DNA of 64,000 nt from Mesorhizobium loti (GTDB lineage Bacteria > Pseudomonadota > Alphaproteobacteria > Rhizobiales > Rhizobiaceae). Positions 34,010 through 41,692 of the stretch are shown here, in pieces. The position numbers and the translations under genes are program-made. Location: positions 1,837,501 through 1,901,500 of the forward strand of contig NZ_CP033334.1 in NCBI RefSeq assembly GCF_013170705.1. Direction: 5' to 3'. The notes below the pieces were generated by a model. The model was not told the DNA's origin. It searched no databases and was given only the letters and a program-made list of their open reading frames with translations. How positions within the stretch are numbered: the stretch's first letter is position 1; every line of letters starts with the position of its first letter.

Positions 34010-34861
34010 ATGAAAATCGGCATGTGCATGTTTTTGTGGACCACGGCCGTATCGAAGAAGCACGAGCCGCTGCTGCGCGACATCAAGGCAACCGGCTTCG
34101 ACGGCGTTGAGATACCCATCTTCGTCGGTGCGCCGGACGACTACAAGAAGCTCGGCGACCTGCTCGATCGCATCGGTCTGGAACGCACGGCCGTCTCCGC
34201 CATGGGCGATCCCTCGATGAACCTGATCTCAGCCGACGCCGCGACGCGCAGGGCCGGCGTCGATTACATGAAATGGGCCATCGATTGCTCCGATGCGCTT
34301 GGCGCAAGGACGCTGAGCGGGCCGCTGCATTCGACACTCGGCGCCTTTTCGGGTTCCGGGCCGACGGCGGCGGAGAAGAAGCGCTCGGTTTCCTCGCAGC
34401 GCACCATCGGCGACCATGCCGGCAAGAAGAATGTCGCCATCGGGCTCGAGGCGCTGAACCGCTTCGAATGTTATCTCCTCAACACGATGGCCGATCTCTC
34501 GGAACACATCGACGCCATCGACCGGCCGCACATCAAGGCGATGTACGACACTTTCCACGCCAATATCGAGGAGGCCGATCCGATCGGCGCCTATACGAAG
34601 CACCGCAGGAATGTCGTGCACATCCACATATCGGAAAACGATCGCGGCGTGCCGGGGCGCGGCAATATTCCGTGGAAAGAGACGTTCGCGGCGATCCGCA
34701 AGAGCGGCTATGACGACTGGCTGACGATCGAGTCGTTCGGCCGCTCGCTAAAGGATTTGGCGGCCGCGACCAAGGTGTGGCGCGATTTCTCGGAAACGCC
34801 GGAAGCGGTTTATCGCGAGGGCTACAAGCATATCAGGAACGGGTGGAAGAAGGCCGCTTAG
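34010..34861 (+). CDS. Sugar phosphate isomerase/epimerase (ketose 3-epimerase-like)
   Basis: A 283-residue TIM barrel starting MKIGMCMFLWTTAVSKKHEP, close in style to D-tagatose/D-psicose 3-epimerases. The pair of catalytic Glu are in VAIGLEALNRFECYLLN and WLTIESFGRS; Asp/His ligands are in KAMYDTFHANIEE and His in VVHIHISENDRG. The PGRGNIPW block before the last Glu is typical of that group. It follows the oxidoreductase on the same strand, separated by a repeat, and ends where a large inverted repeat begins. Confidence 0.9.
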   Translation: MKIGMCMFLWTTAVSKKHEPLLRDIKATGFDGVEIPIFVGAPDDYKKLGDLLDRIGLERTAVSAMGDPSMNLISADAATRRAGVDYMKWAIDCSDALGARTLSGPLHSTLGAFSGSGPTAAEKKRSVSSQRTIGDHAGKKNVAIGLEALNRFECYLLNTMADLSEHIDAIDRPHIKAMYDTFHANIEEADPIGAYTKHRRNVVHIHISENDRGVPGRGNIPWKETFAAIRKSGYDDWLTIESFGRSLKDLAAATKVWRDFSETPEAVYREGYKHIRNGWKKAA

Positions 34862-35002
34862 GGCATGTCGATATTCGGGTGAGGCCGGCCTGCAGATGCG
34901 GGGTTCCTGCGCTTCCGCTGCTCACGTACCCAAAAGTACGCTCCGCTCCGGTTCTCGTAACCCAGCATTTTCGACGCGGCCTGACCCGAATCTCAACATG
35001 CC
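34861..35002. repeat. 140-bp inverted-repeat element between convergent genes (family D)
   Basis: The left arm, GGGCATGTCGATATTCGGGT, and the right arm, which in reverse complement reads GGCATGTTGAGATTCGGGTC, pair over ~28 bases with few mismatches; both continue into AGGCCG. The interior holds GTACCCAAAAGTAC and GCTCCGCTCCGG. It spans the gap between the plus-strand epimerase and the minus-strand phosphonate permease, and its first base is the last base of the epimerase stop codon. Confidence 0.75.
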
Positions 35003-35018
35003 TGAGATGCCGAGATCG

Positions 35019-36386
35019 CTACCCCTGCTCGGCCTGGATCCGGTTGTAGTCGTGGATGGTGCGGCTCAGCCGCCGGCGCAGGAAGTTCGAGATGTTGTCG
35101 AAGATGAAGACGACCAGCAGGATCAAAAGCACCATGTAGAAGACATTGGCCCAGTTGGAGTTGGTGCGCATGGCTTCCCAGAGTTTCAGGCCGATGCCGC
35201 CGGCCCCGACCGCGCCGATGATGGTGGCGCCCCTGGTGTTGGATTCCCACTGGTAAAGCGTCTGGCTGATGAACACGGGGATGACTTCCGGCATGACGCC
35301 GTAGCGCTGCACCAGAAGGCCGTTGGCGCCGGTTGAAACCACGCCTTCGCGCGGCTTGTCGTCGATATTTTCCAGGGCCTCGGAATAGGTTTTGCCGAGC
35401 GTGCCGATCTCGGTGAAGAAGATCGCCGCACTGCCGGCCAGCGGGCCAGGGCCGAAGGCGCGGGTGAAGAACAAGGCCCAGATCAGCATGTCGACCGAGC
35501 GCATGAAGTCGAAGAAGCGCTTGAGGACCTGGCCGAGCACGCCGCTCGGCGTGATGTTGCGGGCGGCGAAGAAGGCAAGCGGAAAGGCGACGATGCCGCC
35601 GAGCAGCGTGCCCAGAAACGCCATGACGATGGTCTGCAGCAGCTTCGTCCAGACGTCGCCATGCTGCCACTGGGCATTGTTCCAGATGTTGTCGGCGGCG
35701 AGCGCAAGGTTCGAGGTGCCGGGCTTGAGTTCGGGGCCGGACATGAGGAGCGAGATCACCTCGCCGGCCGGCTTGCCGAAGAAGGGTGAGCGGGTGTCGA
35801 AAACGAAGTTCGCCCAGCCGAGGAAGCGCTTGCGCACCTTGACGCGGTCGACGGTGACGCGGACCTCGCCGACGAAGCCCATCTTAGCGACCACTTCGTC
35901 GTCATGCGCCGTCACCCATTCGGGCACCGGACCCTGGACGACCGGCTTACCGCTGGTCAACAGGACGGGAACCGTCTGGCCGTTGGCCGTGATCGTCGCC
36001 CGAGTCTTGTCGAAAGTGACGGATTTCGCCGGCCCGTCGATCAGGATCGTATAGGTGCCGTCCGGATTTTTCATCACCCAGTCGGGGTTGGGATTCTCGC
36101 CGAGTGCCGAGAAGCGCGGATATTTCGGCGTGATCTCAGGCTGGTCGAGGCGGAATTCCGGCTGCAGGTCGTAGCTGATCCACTGCGTCAGGAAGAGCGG
36201 CAGGCGCTCCCAATGCGACTCCCGCAGCACCTGCGGCAGGTTGAAGAACCAGAGGACATAGACGAGGTAAAGCAGGATGCCGGCGAACAGGAACAGCGGC
36301 GAGAAGCGCTTGTACAGCGGGCGCCGGAACACTTGAGGGTAGCGCTCCTCGATCGACAGGATCTCGTCTGCGGTCATGGAAGCCAT
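35019..36386 (-). CDS. phnE: Phosphonate/phosphate ABC transporter permease PhnE (long form)
   Basis: A 455-residue permease, second of two. After an N-terminal span (LFLFAGILLYLVYVLWFF, residues ~33-50) comes a ~190-residue non-membrane region with beta-rich text (for example GTYTILIDGPAKSVTFDKTR), then the usual PhnE core with the EAA-like loop GVMPEVIPVFISQTLYQWE and a final span. Canonical PhnE is ~260-320 residues, so the periplasmic insert is the notable feature, known from rhizobial PhoT-like proteins. The start at 36386 is chosen over 36401 because a GGAAAGAG-like site precedes it. Last gene of phnCDEE. Confidence 0.9.
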   Translation of the reverse strand: MASMTADEILSIEERYPQVFRRPLYKRFSPLFLFAGILLYLVYVLWFFNLPQVLRESHWERLPLFLTQWISYDLQPEFRLDQPEITPKYPRFSALGENPNPDWVMKNPDGTYTILIDGPAKSVTFDKTRATITANGQTVPVLLTSGKPVVQGPVPEWVTAHDDEVVAKMGFVGEVRVTVDRVKVRKRFLGWANFVFDTRSPFFGKPAGEVISLLMSGPELKPGTSNLALAADNIWNNAQWQHGDVWTKLLQTIVMAFLGTLLGGIVAFPLAFFAARNITPSGVLGQVLKRFFDFMRSVDMLIWALFFTRAFGPGPLAGSAAIFFTEIGTLGKTYSEALENIDDKPREGVVSTGANGLLVQRYGVMPEVIPVFISQTLYQWESNTRGATIIGAVGAGGIGLKLWEAMRTNSNWANVFYMVLLILLVVFIFDNISNFLRRRLSRTIHDYNRIQAEQG

Positions 36387-36403
36387 GATTTCTCTTTCCA
36401 TTT

Positions 36404-36476
36404 GACCATGATCTCTTGGACAAAACGGTTCCCGTTTGTCCGGGAAAGCCGGATGCCACTTTTCGGGATCATGGTC
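36404..36476. repeat. Dispersed palindromic repeat, family B, copy 2
   Basis: GACCATGATC ... GATCATGGTC over 73 bases, with the same inner GGACAAAACGGTTCCCGT as copy 1 and CCACTTTTCGGGATCATG at its right end. It lies inside the phnCDEE operon between the two phnE genes, and its right edge touches the TAG stop of the upstream phnE. Confidence 0.85.
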
Positions 36477-37447
36477 TAAGCGCCCATCATGAAGGCCTGT
36501 TCGCCAACCAGCTTGCGGCGCAGCCAGGCGGAAAACTGGTCGATGATGAAGATGGTGGTGAACAGGAGAAGCACCAGCGCCAGCGTCTTGGCGCCGAAGC
36601 CGCGTGAGATGGAAAGCTTCAATTCCTCGCCGATGCCGCCGCCACCGACGGCGCCGATGATGGTGGAGGCGCGGACGTTGATCTCGACGCGCAGCAATGT
36701 GTAGGACATGAAATTGGGCAGGACCTGCGGCAGGTCGGCGAAGCGCACCCGCTCGAACCAGTTGGCGCCCACTGCGCGCAGGCCTTCCTCGGCCCGCATG
36801 TCGATGTTTTCGTTGACCTCGTAGAACAGCTTGCCGAGCGCGCCGATCGAATGCAGGCCGATGGCGATGATGGCCGCGATCGGGCCGATGGAGACGATTG
36901 CCGCGAACAGGCCGGCGATGACGATCTCCGGAAAGGCGCGCAGCAGTTCCATGACGCGCTTGACGACCAGCCGCAGCAGCGGGTGCGGCGTCAGGTTGCG
37001 CGCCGCGATGAAGGAGAATGGCACGGCGAGGACGAAGCCGATGACGGTCGAGACGAGCGCCACGTTGACCGTGGTCAACATAAGCTCGAAATATTCGGGG
37101 ACGTAGAAACCGCCCCAGACATAGACGCGGCCAAGCGGAAAGTTGAATTCCTGTGAGCCGTTGTCGTGCGGCGAGGCAATATCGAAGAGCGCCCGCCAGA
37201 CGTCGTTCCAGTCCTTGGGGACGAGCCAGCTCAGGAAATCCAGAATATGCGGCAGCCGGTCGAAGAAATGGCCGGCATTGGCTTCGTCGGCGAACCACAT
37301 GCTTGCCAGCATCGCGGCGAGAAGCAGGCCGACGCCGAGCACGGTATAAAACCGGCGCAGCGACGTCTGGCGTCGCCAGGCATCGGCCATCTGATGGGCG
37401 GCGCCAGACGGCGTTGTCAAAGAGGGGGCTGTCACGGAGAGGGTCAT
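36476..37447 (-). CDS. phnE: Phosphonate/phosphate ABC transporter permease PhnE
   Basis: A 323-residue permease, first of two, with six spans and the PhnE EAA loop RFADLPQVLPNFMSYTLLRVE near residue 225. The N-terminal ~30 residues are cytoplasmic and polar. A ~70-residue periplasmic stretch with DIASPHDNGSQEFNFPLGRV follows the first span. In rhizobia the equivalents are PhoE and PhoT of the phoCDET system, which carries phosphate as well as phosphonates. A hairpin separates it from phnD. Confidence 0.92.
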   Translation of the reverse strand: MTLSVTAPSLTTPSGAAHQMADAWRRQTSLRRFYTVLGVGLLLAAMLASMWFADEANAGHFFDRLPHILDFLSWLVPKDWNDVWRALFDIASPHDNGSQEFNFPLGRVYVWGGFYVPEYFELMLTTVNVALVSTVIGFVLAVPFSFIAARNLTPHPLLRLVVKRVMELLRAFPEIVIAGLFAAIVSIGPIAAIIAIGLHSIGALGKLFYEVNENIDMRAEEGLRAVGANWFERVRFADLPQVLPNFMSYTLLRVEINVRASTIIGAVGGGGIGEELKLSISRGFGAKTLALVLLLFTTIFIIDQFSAWLRRKLVGEQAFMMGA

Positions 37448-37459
37448 GGTCGGAGATGC

Positions 37460-37487
37460 AAAAAGGGCGGTACCTGAGGTACCGCCC
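37460..37487 (-). terminator. Attenuator hairpin between phnD and phnE
   Basis: On the minus strand GGGCGGTACC-TCA-GGTACCGCCC is a perfect 10-bp stem followed by TTTTTGC, a textbook rho-independent terminator. It lies 15 bases after the phnD stop and would favour excess binding protein. Confidence 0.8.
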
Positions 37488-37502
37488 CCTGCAATTTCGC
37501 CG

Positions 37503-38411
37503 TTAGCCGCCGATGGCTGCCTTACGGGCTTCGACGATGACGTTGTAGAAGTCCGGCTTCACCGGCACATAGCCGGTGAAATCGCCGCCTTCGACGCCTT
37601 CGAAGCAAGCCTTGTCCTTGGTCGGGAGTTCGGTGAAGAAGGCGGCGAGCTTGGCGGTCATGTCCTCACCGATCGCCGTGCGCACGACCAGCGGGCCATT
37701 CGGAATCAGGCCCGAGCGCCAGACTTCGACGAAGTCGTTCGGGTCGACGGCGCCCTTGGCGACGACCTTGTGGAAGGTGCCCGAGGTGAAGCCGTTCTTG
37801 AAATCGCCGATGCCGGAGGAATCGTCCACCGCCACGTCAACCTTGCCGTCGCGTACGGCCAGGATGTTGTTCTCGTGGCCGCCGTTGAACTGGGTCGAGG
37901 CGAAGAAGGTTTCGTTCGACGCGCCGGTGTCCTTCGGGATCTGGGTCAGCGGGATCAGGTAGCCGGAGGTGGAGTCCGGATCGGCATAGCCGAGCTTCTT
38001 GCCCTTCGCGGACTTGATGTCGGTGATGCCCGAGGTCTTCAGCGCCAGGCCGATCGAGTAATAGCCGGTGGAGCCGTCGGTCTGCTTGGTGGTGAGGATC
38101 GGGGTGACCGCCTTGGGGTCCTTGAGATAGACGCTGGCATAGCCGGAGGCGCCGAGTTCGGCGAAGTCGAGGGTGCCGCCGAGCAGGCCCTGGATGACGC
38201 CGTCATAGTCGGCGGCCGGGAACAGCGAGACCTTCTCGAAGCCGAATTCGGCCTTCAGGTGATCGGCCAGGCACTGGTAGTTGCGCAGGCGGTCGGTTTC
38301 GTTCTCGCCGCCGAGGATACCGACACGGAATTCCTTCATGTCGGCCGCGTGGGCCATGTTGGTCGCCATCGCGAGCACCGAAACGGCGCTCAAAACCATC
38401 TTCCTGAACAT
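37503..38411 (-). CDS. phnD: Phosphonate/phosphate ABC transporter substrate-binding protein PhnD
   Basis: A 302-residue periplasmic protein. The start at 38411 follows AGGAGAGA and opens a Sec leader (FRKMVLSAVSVLAMATNMAHA, cleaved near residue 22). The mature protein shows the PhnD/PtxB family blocks KEFRVGILGGENETDRL, then GTLDFAELGASGYA and KKLGYADPDSTSGYLIP, which line the phosphonate-binding cleft. It delivers ligand to the two PhnE permeases. A ~100-base gap separates it from phnC. Confidence 0.93.
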   Translation of the reverse strand: MFRKMVLSAVSVLAMATNMAHAADMKEFRVGILGGENETDRLRNYQCLADHLKAEFGFEKVSLFPAADYDGVIQGLLGGTLDFAELGASGYASVYLKDPKAVTPILTTKQTDGSTGYYSIGLALKTSGITDIKSAKGKKLGYADPDSTSGYLIPLTQIPKDTGASNETFFASTQFNGGHENNILAVRDGKVDVAVDDSSGIGDFKNGFTSGTFHKVVAKGAVDPNDFVEVWRSGLIPNGPLVVRTAIGEDMTAKLAAFFTELPTKDKACFEGVEGGDFTGYVPVKPDFYNVIVEARKAAIGG

Positions 38412-38511
38412 TGATGTCTCTCCTGTAAGTTCCGGCCCCGCGCCGGCAGCGTTCTTGATCTTGACAAGTGCCCTTGACGCGGGCGGACGATCCAGCCGCT
38501 CTTTCTTGAAC

Positions 38512-39369
38512 TCAGTAACCTGGGAAAGCAGGTTCGAGCGGTCCGGCGGATGCTGCGATCTTTTGCTTGAAGGCAACGCTGGTGGAGGTGATGGCCTCCG
38601 ATATCTCTGCGCCGTTGCTGTCGGCGCCATAGACGAGGCGCACGGCCTCGCGGTTCAGTTCCTCGGGTGGACCGTCGAAGACGACCTTGCCGGCGGCCAT
38701 GCCGATTATGCGGTTGCAATAGGCGCGCGCGGTATCGAGCGTATGCAGATTGGTGACGACGGTGATGCCTTCGCGCAGATTGATGTCCTGCAGGGAATCC
38801 ATCACCACCTTGGCGTTGAGCGGGTCGAGCGAGGCGATCGGCTCGTCGGCGAGGATAACCTTGGGCTGCTGCATCATGGCGCGGGCGATAGCGACGCGCT
38901 GCTGCTGTCCGCCGGACAGCGTGCCGGCGGGCTGCAAGGCGGTACGGGCGATGTCGAGCCGCTCCAGGGCCGCGACCGCCTCGGCGCATTCGGCGCGCGA
39001 GAACATGCCGAGAAGGTTGGACAGGGTCGAACGATGGTTCAACTTGCCGAGCAGCACGTTGGTCAGCACGTCGAGGCGCGGCACCAGGTTGAACTGCTGG
39101 AAGATCATGGCGCAATCGCGCTGCCAGCGCCGCAGCGGTGAGCCGCGCAACTGGGAGACCTCGGCGCCGTCAAAACAAATCGACCCCTGGCTGGGGTCGA
39201 CGAGACGGTTGATCATGCGAAGAAGGGTCGATTTGCCAGCGCCCGAACGGCCGATGACGCCGACCATCTGACCCTGCGGGATCGAGATGGTGACGTCGCT
39301 GACGGCGGTGTTCTTGCCAAATCGTCGGCTGACACCGCGGATTTCGAGCGTGGCAGGGCTTGCTGACAT
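38512..39369 (-). CDS. phnC: Phosphonate/phosphate ABC transporter ATP-binding protein PhnC
   Basis: A 285-residue ATPase with Walker [10 protein letters not shown] (residues ~40-48), [12 protein letters not shown], signature [15 protein letters not shown] (~140) and Walker [14 protein letters not shown]. The [14 protein letters not shown] and ASLDP blocks are characteristic of PhnC. An in-frame ATG at 39408 would add 13 residues; the shorter start gives the usual N-terminus. First gene of phnCDEE, preceded by a candidate Pho box. Confidence 0.93.
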   Translation of the reverse strand: MSASPATLEIRGVSRRFGKNTAVSDVTISIPQGQMVGVIGRSGAGKSTLLRMINRLVDPSQGSICFDGAEVSQLRGSPLRRWQRDCAMIFQQFNLVPRLDVLTNVLLGKLNHRSTLSNLLGMFSRAECAEAVAALERLDIARTALQPAGTLSGGQQQRVAIARAMMQQPKVILADEPIASLDPLNAKVVMDSLQDINLREGITVVTNLHTLDTARAYCNRIIGMAAGKVVFDGPPEELNREAVRLVYGADSNGAEISEAITSTSVAFKQKIAASAGPLEPAFPGY

Positions 39370-39424
39370 GGGCTGGTTCCAGTCCGGTCCATATTGATCG
39401 TCAGGCATTCGCCTAACGCAGCCA

Positions 39425-39454
39425 CATGAACCTGCCGTGTCGCCAGCATGTCAG
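39425..39454 (-). promoter_or_regulatory. Candidate Pho box upstream of phnC
   Basis: On the minus strand three heptamers recur at an exact 11-bp period: CTGACAT, GCGACAC and GGTTCAT. The first matches the PhoB heptamer CTGTCAT at six of seven positions, and the others at three and four. The site is 17-46 bases before the longer phnC start, where PhoB would activate. Confidence 0.35.
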
Positions 39455-39499
39455 TTTTGTTACACTCCACAGGCTTGGCGAACGGCGACTTGCGGGCAA

Positions 39500-40210
39500 T
39501 CAGCCGAGCACCAGCAATTCCTCGAAATGCTTCATGTCGCGGAAGGCGCAGAGGGCGGGCGCCTTGATCTCGATTATCGGAGCCTGCCTTGCGAAAAGCG
39601 CCAGGCAATCGTCGAACAGTGCCTGCCAGGCCGCGGCCCTGTCGTCGGCGAGACGCTGGATCTGGTAGGCGAAGGTGATGTGGAAGACGTATGTGTCGTG
39701 ATCGGGATGCCGGTAGCCGAACGGCACCGCCAGCGCATCGCGCCATTGACGCATGATGCGCACATCCTCGTCCGTCGCGCCGGCAACGGTGAGGCCGGTC
39801 GGCACGACCTCGATCACCTTGATGTTGAAGGGGCCGAAGCCCTTGAAGCCCTTCAGGCGCTCCAGATAGAGGCGAGTCATCGCATCGATGCTGGTGTCTA
39901 GCGGCACGTCGTGCGGCCAGAAGGGCAGGCGGCGGCGATATTCGATGATGCCCTGGAACAGCGTCATGTGCAGGCTGGAGACGGGCGTGAAGGCGAGCCG
40001 GTGGGCGTCAGGCATCGCCAGCATCTTCTCACGCACGCCAAGCACCACGGCCTCGGATGGCGAACCTCCGACCAGATGGCTGACGACGGTGTTGCCTGGC
40101 TCGGTCAGGAAATTGCCCGATGTGTCGTACCGGGTACCGAGATGCGTCGGTGGGGTCGGATTGGAGCCGGCAAAGAATCCGGCGAGCGAGGGTCTGAGGG
40201 TGTCGGGCAT
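39500..40210 (-). CDS. DUF1868 protein, 2H-phosphoesterase-like
   Basis: A 236-residue soluble protein resembling DUF1868. The YDTSGNFLTEPGNTVVSHL opening and the two His-x-Thr motifs, SSLHMTLFQG (residues ~78-87) and YVFHITFAYQ (~170-180), are the active-site pair of the 2H phosphoesterase superfamily, which opens cyclic phosphodiesters. In C-P lyase pathways a cyclic ribose phosphate arises after PhnJ and is opened by PhnP, so a 2H enzyme between phnC and the phn catabolic genes is a plausible substitute. That role is inference. It is on the same strand as both flanking operons. Confidence 0.75.
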   Translation of the reverse strand: MPDTLRPSLAGFFAGSNPTPPTHLGTRYDTSGNFLTEPGNTVVSHLVGGSPSEAVVLGVREKMLAMPDAHRLAFTPVSSLHMTLFQGIIEYRRRLPFWPHDVPLDTSIDAMTRLYLERLKGFKGFGPFNIKVIEVVPTGLTVAGATDEDVRIMRQWRDALAVPFGYRHPDHDTYVFHITFAYQIQRLADDRAAAWQALFDDCLALFARQAPIIEIKAPALCAFRDMKHFEELLVLG

Positions 40211-40299
40211 GGCTATCTCCTTGGGGAGATGGCGTCCTGTCCGAGTCCTGTGTCAAGGATGTGAACAGGCTCCCCGATGACGATGATGTGGGGATTCAC

Positions 40300-40917
40300 C
40301 TACCCCTCGTATTTCTCCAGGAAGGCCTCGGCCGAAAGCTCGCGAAAATCATCAAGTGACGCGCGCAGCCTGGCATGGTCCCAGTCCCACCAGGCAAGCG
40401 CCTGGTAGCGTTCGGCGGTGCGGCGGTCGAAGCGCTCGCGGATCGGCCTTGCCGGCACGCCGGCGACGATGGTGTAGGGCGCGACATCCTTCGACACGAC
40501 GGCGCCGGCGCCGACCGCGGCGCCATCGCCGACACTAACGCCGGGCAGGACGGTCGAACCGTGACCGAGCCAGGTGTCGTGGCCGATGCTGACGCGCTTG
40601 GCGCGGCGCTGGGCGAAGAACTCGCTCTCATGCTCGGCATCGTCCCAATAGTCCGAGGCGCGGTAGGTGAAATGGTGCAGCGTCGGCCGCCAGGTCGGGT
40701 GATTGGTGGCGTTGAGGCGCACGCTTGCGGCGATGTTGGCGAACTTGCCGATCGTCGCGCACCAGACGGCGCAATCCTGCATCATGTAGGAATAATCGCC
40801 GAGCTCGCTTTCCGAAACCCGGCTGCGGTCGGCGATCTCGGTCCAGCGGCCAAGCGTCGAGTTGTGCACCTCCGCCGTCGGGTGGACCAGCGGCGTCTCC
40901 GACAATTTCCTGGTCAT
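40300..40917 (-). CDS. Phosphonate-associated hexapeptide-repeat acetyltransferase
   Basis: A 205-residue left-handed beta-helix transferase. Hexapeptide repeats are visible as STVLPGVSVGDGAAVGAGAV followed by VSKDVAPYTIVAGVPARPI, and the acceptor His lies in KRVSIGHDTWLGHG. It matches the transferase family regularly found in phn operons of proteobacteria. Its substrate may be an aminoalkylphosphonate, by analogy with PhnO, although the fold differs. The start overlaps the phnL stop by four bases, so it is the terminal gene of the C-P lyase operon. Confidence 0.88.
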   Translation of the reverse strand: MTRKLSETPLVHPTAEVHNSTLGRWTEIADRSRVSESELGDYSYMMQDCAVWCATIGKFANIAASVRLNATNHPTWRPTLHHFTYRASDYWDDAEHESEFFAQRRAKRVSIGHDTWLGHGSTVLPGVSVGDGAAVGAGAVVSKDVAPYTIVAGVPARPIRERFDRRTAERYQALAWWDWDHARLRASLDDFRELSAEAFLEKYEG

Positions 40918-41621
40918 GCGGCGAGTTTTCCCGGAGCAAAGGCGGTGACGTCGATGATGCGGTCGGCAACCGCCTCGCGCACATCGTGATCGTGGAAGAT
41001 GCCGAGGAGGGCGACGCCAGCCGCCTTCTTGGCGGCGATGAGTTCGATCACCACGTCGCGGTTGGTGGCATCGAGCGAGGCGGTCGGCTCGTCGAGCAGC
41101 AGGATCGGGTGTTCGGTGATGAAGCCGCGCGCGATGTTGACGCGCTGTTGCTCACCGCCGGAGAAGGTCGCTGGCGGCAGCGCCCAGAGTTTTTCCGGCA
41201 GGTTGAGCTTTGCCAACAGTGCGCGCGCCTTGCCTCTGGCCGCCTCGCGCTCCTCGCCGCGTTCGACCAATGGCTCCGCGACGACATCAAGCGCCGAAAC
41301 GCGCGGCACGGTGCGCAGGAACTGGCTGACATAGCCGATCGTTTGCCGGCGCACGGCAAGCACGGTGCGCGGGCTGGCATTGGCGAGATCGATCAGCCCG
41401 TCCTCGTGACTGACGATGATCTGACCTTCATCGGCGGCATAGTTGCCGTAGAGCATTTTCAGGATCGAGCTCTTGCCGGCACCGGACGGACCGCCGAGCA
41501 CCGTGCATTCGCCAGCCTTGATCGAGAATGAGACACCAGCGACGACGGGCAGCTTGATGCCGTCGCGCAGGTGCATGGTGAAGCTCTTGGCGACGTCGGA
41601 AACAACGAGCGGGGTTGGCAT
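40914..41621 (-). CDS. phnL: Phosphonate C-P lyase system protein PhnL
   Basis: A 235-residue ABC-type ATPase of the C-P lyase complex. Walker A is GPSGAGKSS (residues ~43-51), the Q-loop region reads VSQFLRTVPRVSALDVV, the signature FSGGEQQRVNIARGF and Walker B ILLLDEPTASLDA. It has no transmembrane partner; PhnL is needed for the ribosyl transfer step with PhnG, PhnH and PhnI. A family B repeat lies between it and phnK. The C-terminus overlaps the next gene. Confidence 0.94.
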   Translation of the reverse strand: MPTPLVVSDVAKSFTMHLRDGIKLPVVAGVSFSIKAGECTVLGGPSGAGKSSILKMLYGNYAADEGQIIVSHEDGLIDLANASPRTVLAVRRQTIGYVSQFLRTVPRVSALDVVAEPLVERGEEREAARGKARALLAKLNLPEKLWALPPATFSGGEQQRVNIARGFITEHPILLLDEPTASLDATNRDVVIELIAAKKAAGVALLGIFHDHDVREAVADRIIDVTAFAPGKLAA

Positions 41622-41639
41622 GATCAGTGTCCTTTGTCT

Positions 41640-41692
41640 TGCCGCATGATCCGGTCCGAAAACCGGCTTCCACTTTTCGGGATCATGCGGCT
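41640..41692. repeat. Dispersed palindromic repeat, family B, copy 3 (short)
   Basis: GCCGCATGATC ... GATCATGCGGC over ~53 bases, with CCACTTTTCGGGATCATG shared with copy 2. It lies between phnK and phnL and its right edge meets the phnK TAG stop (41691-41693). Confidence 0.85.

Noticed and set aside
34861..35002. Insertion sequence reading of the 140-bp inverted repeat
   Set aside because: No transposase frame inside, and no target duplication that I can identify; kept as a miniature repeat element only.
36387..37298. Extended phnE frame reading through the first phnE gene
   Set aside because: The upstream part is an out-of-frame reading of the other phnE and the family B repeat; the supported starts are 36386 or 36401.
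37446..38414. 322-codon plus-strand open frame across phnD
   Set aside because: It mirrors phnD codon by codon on the opposite strand; phnD has signal peptide, binding motifs and operon context.
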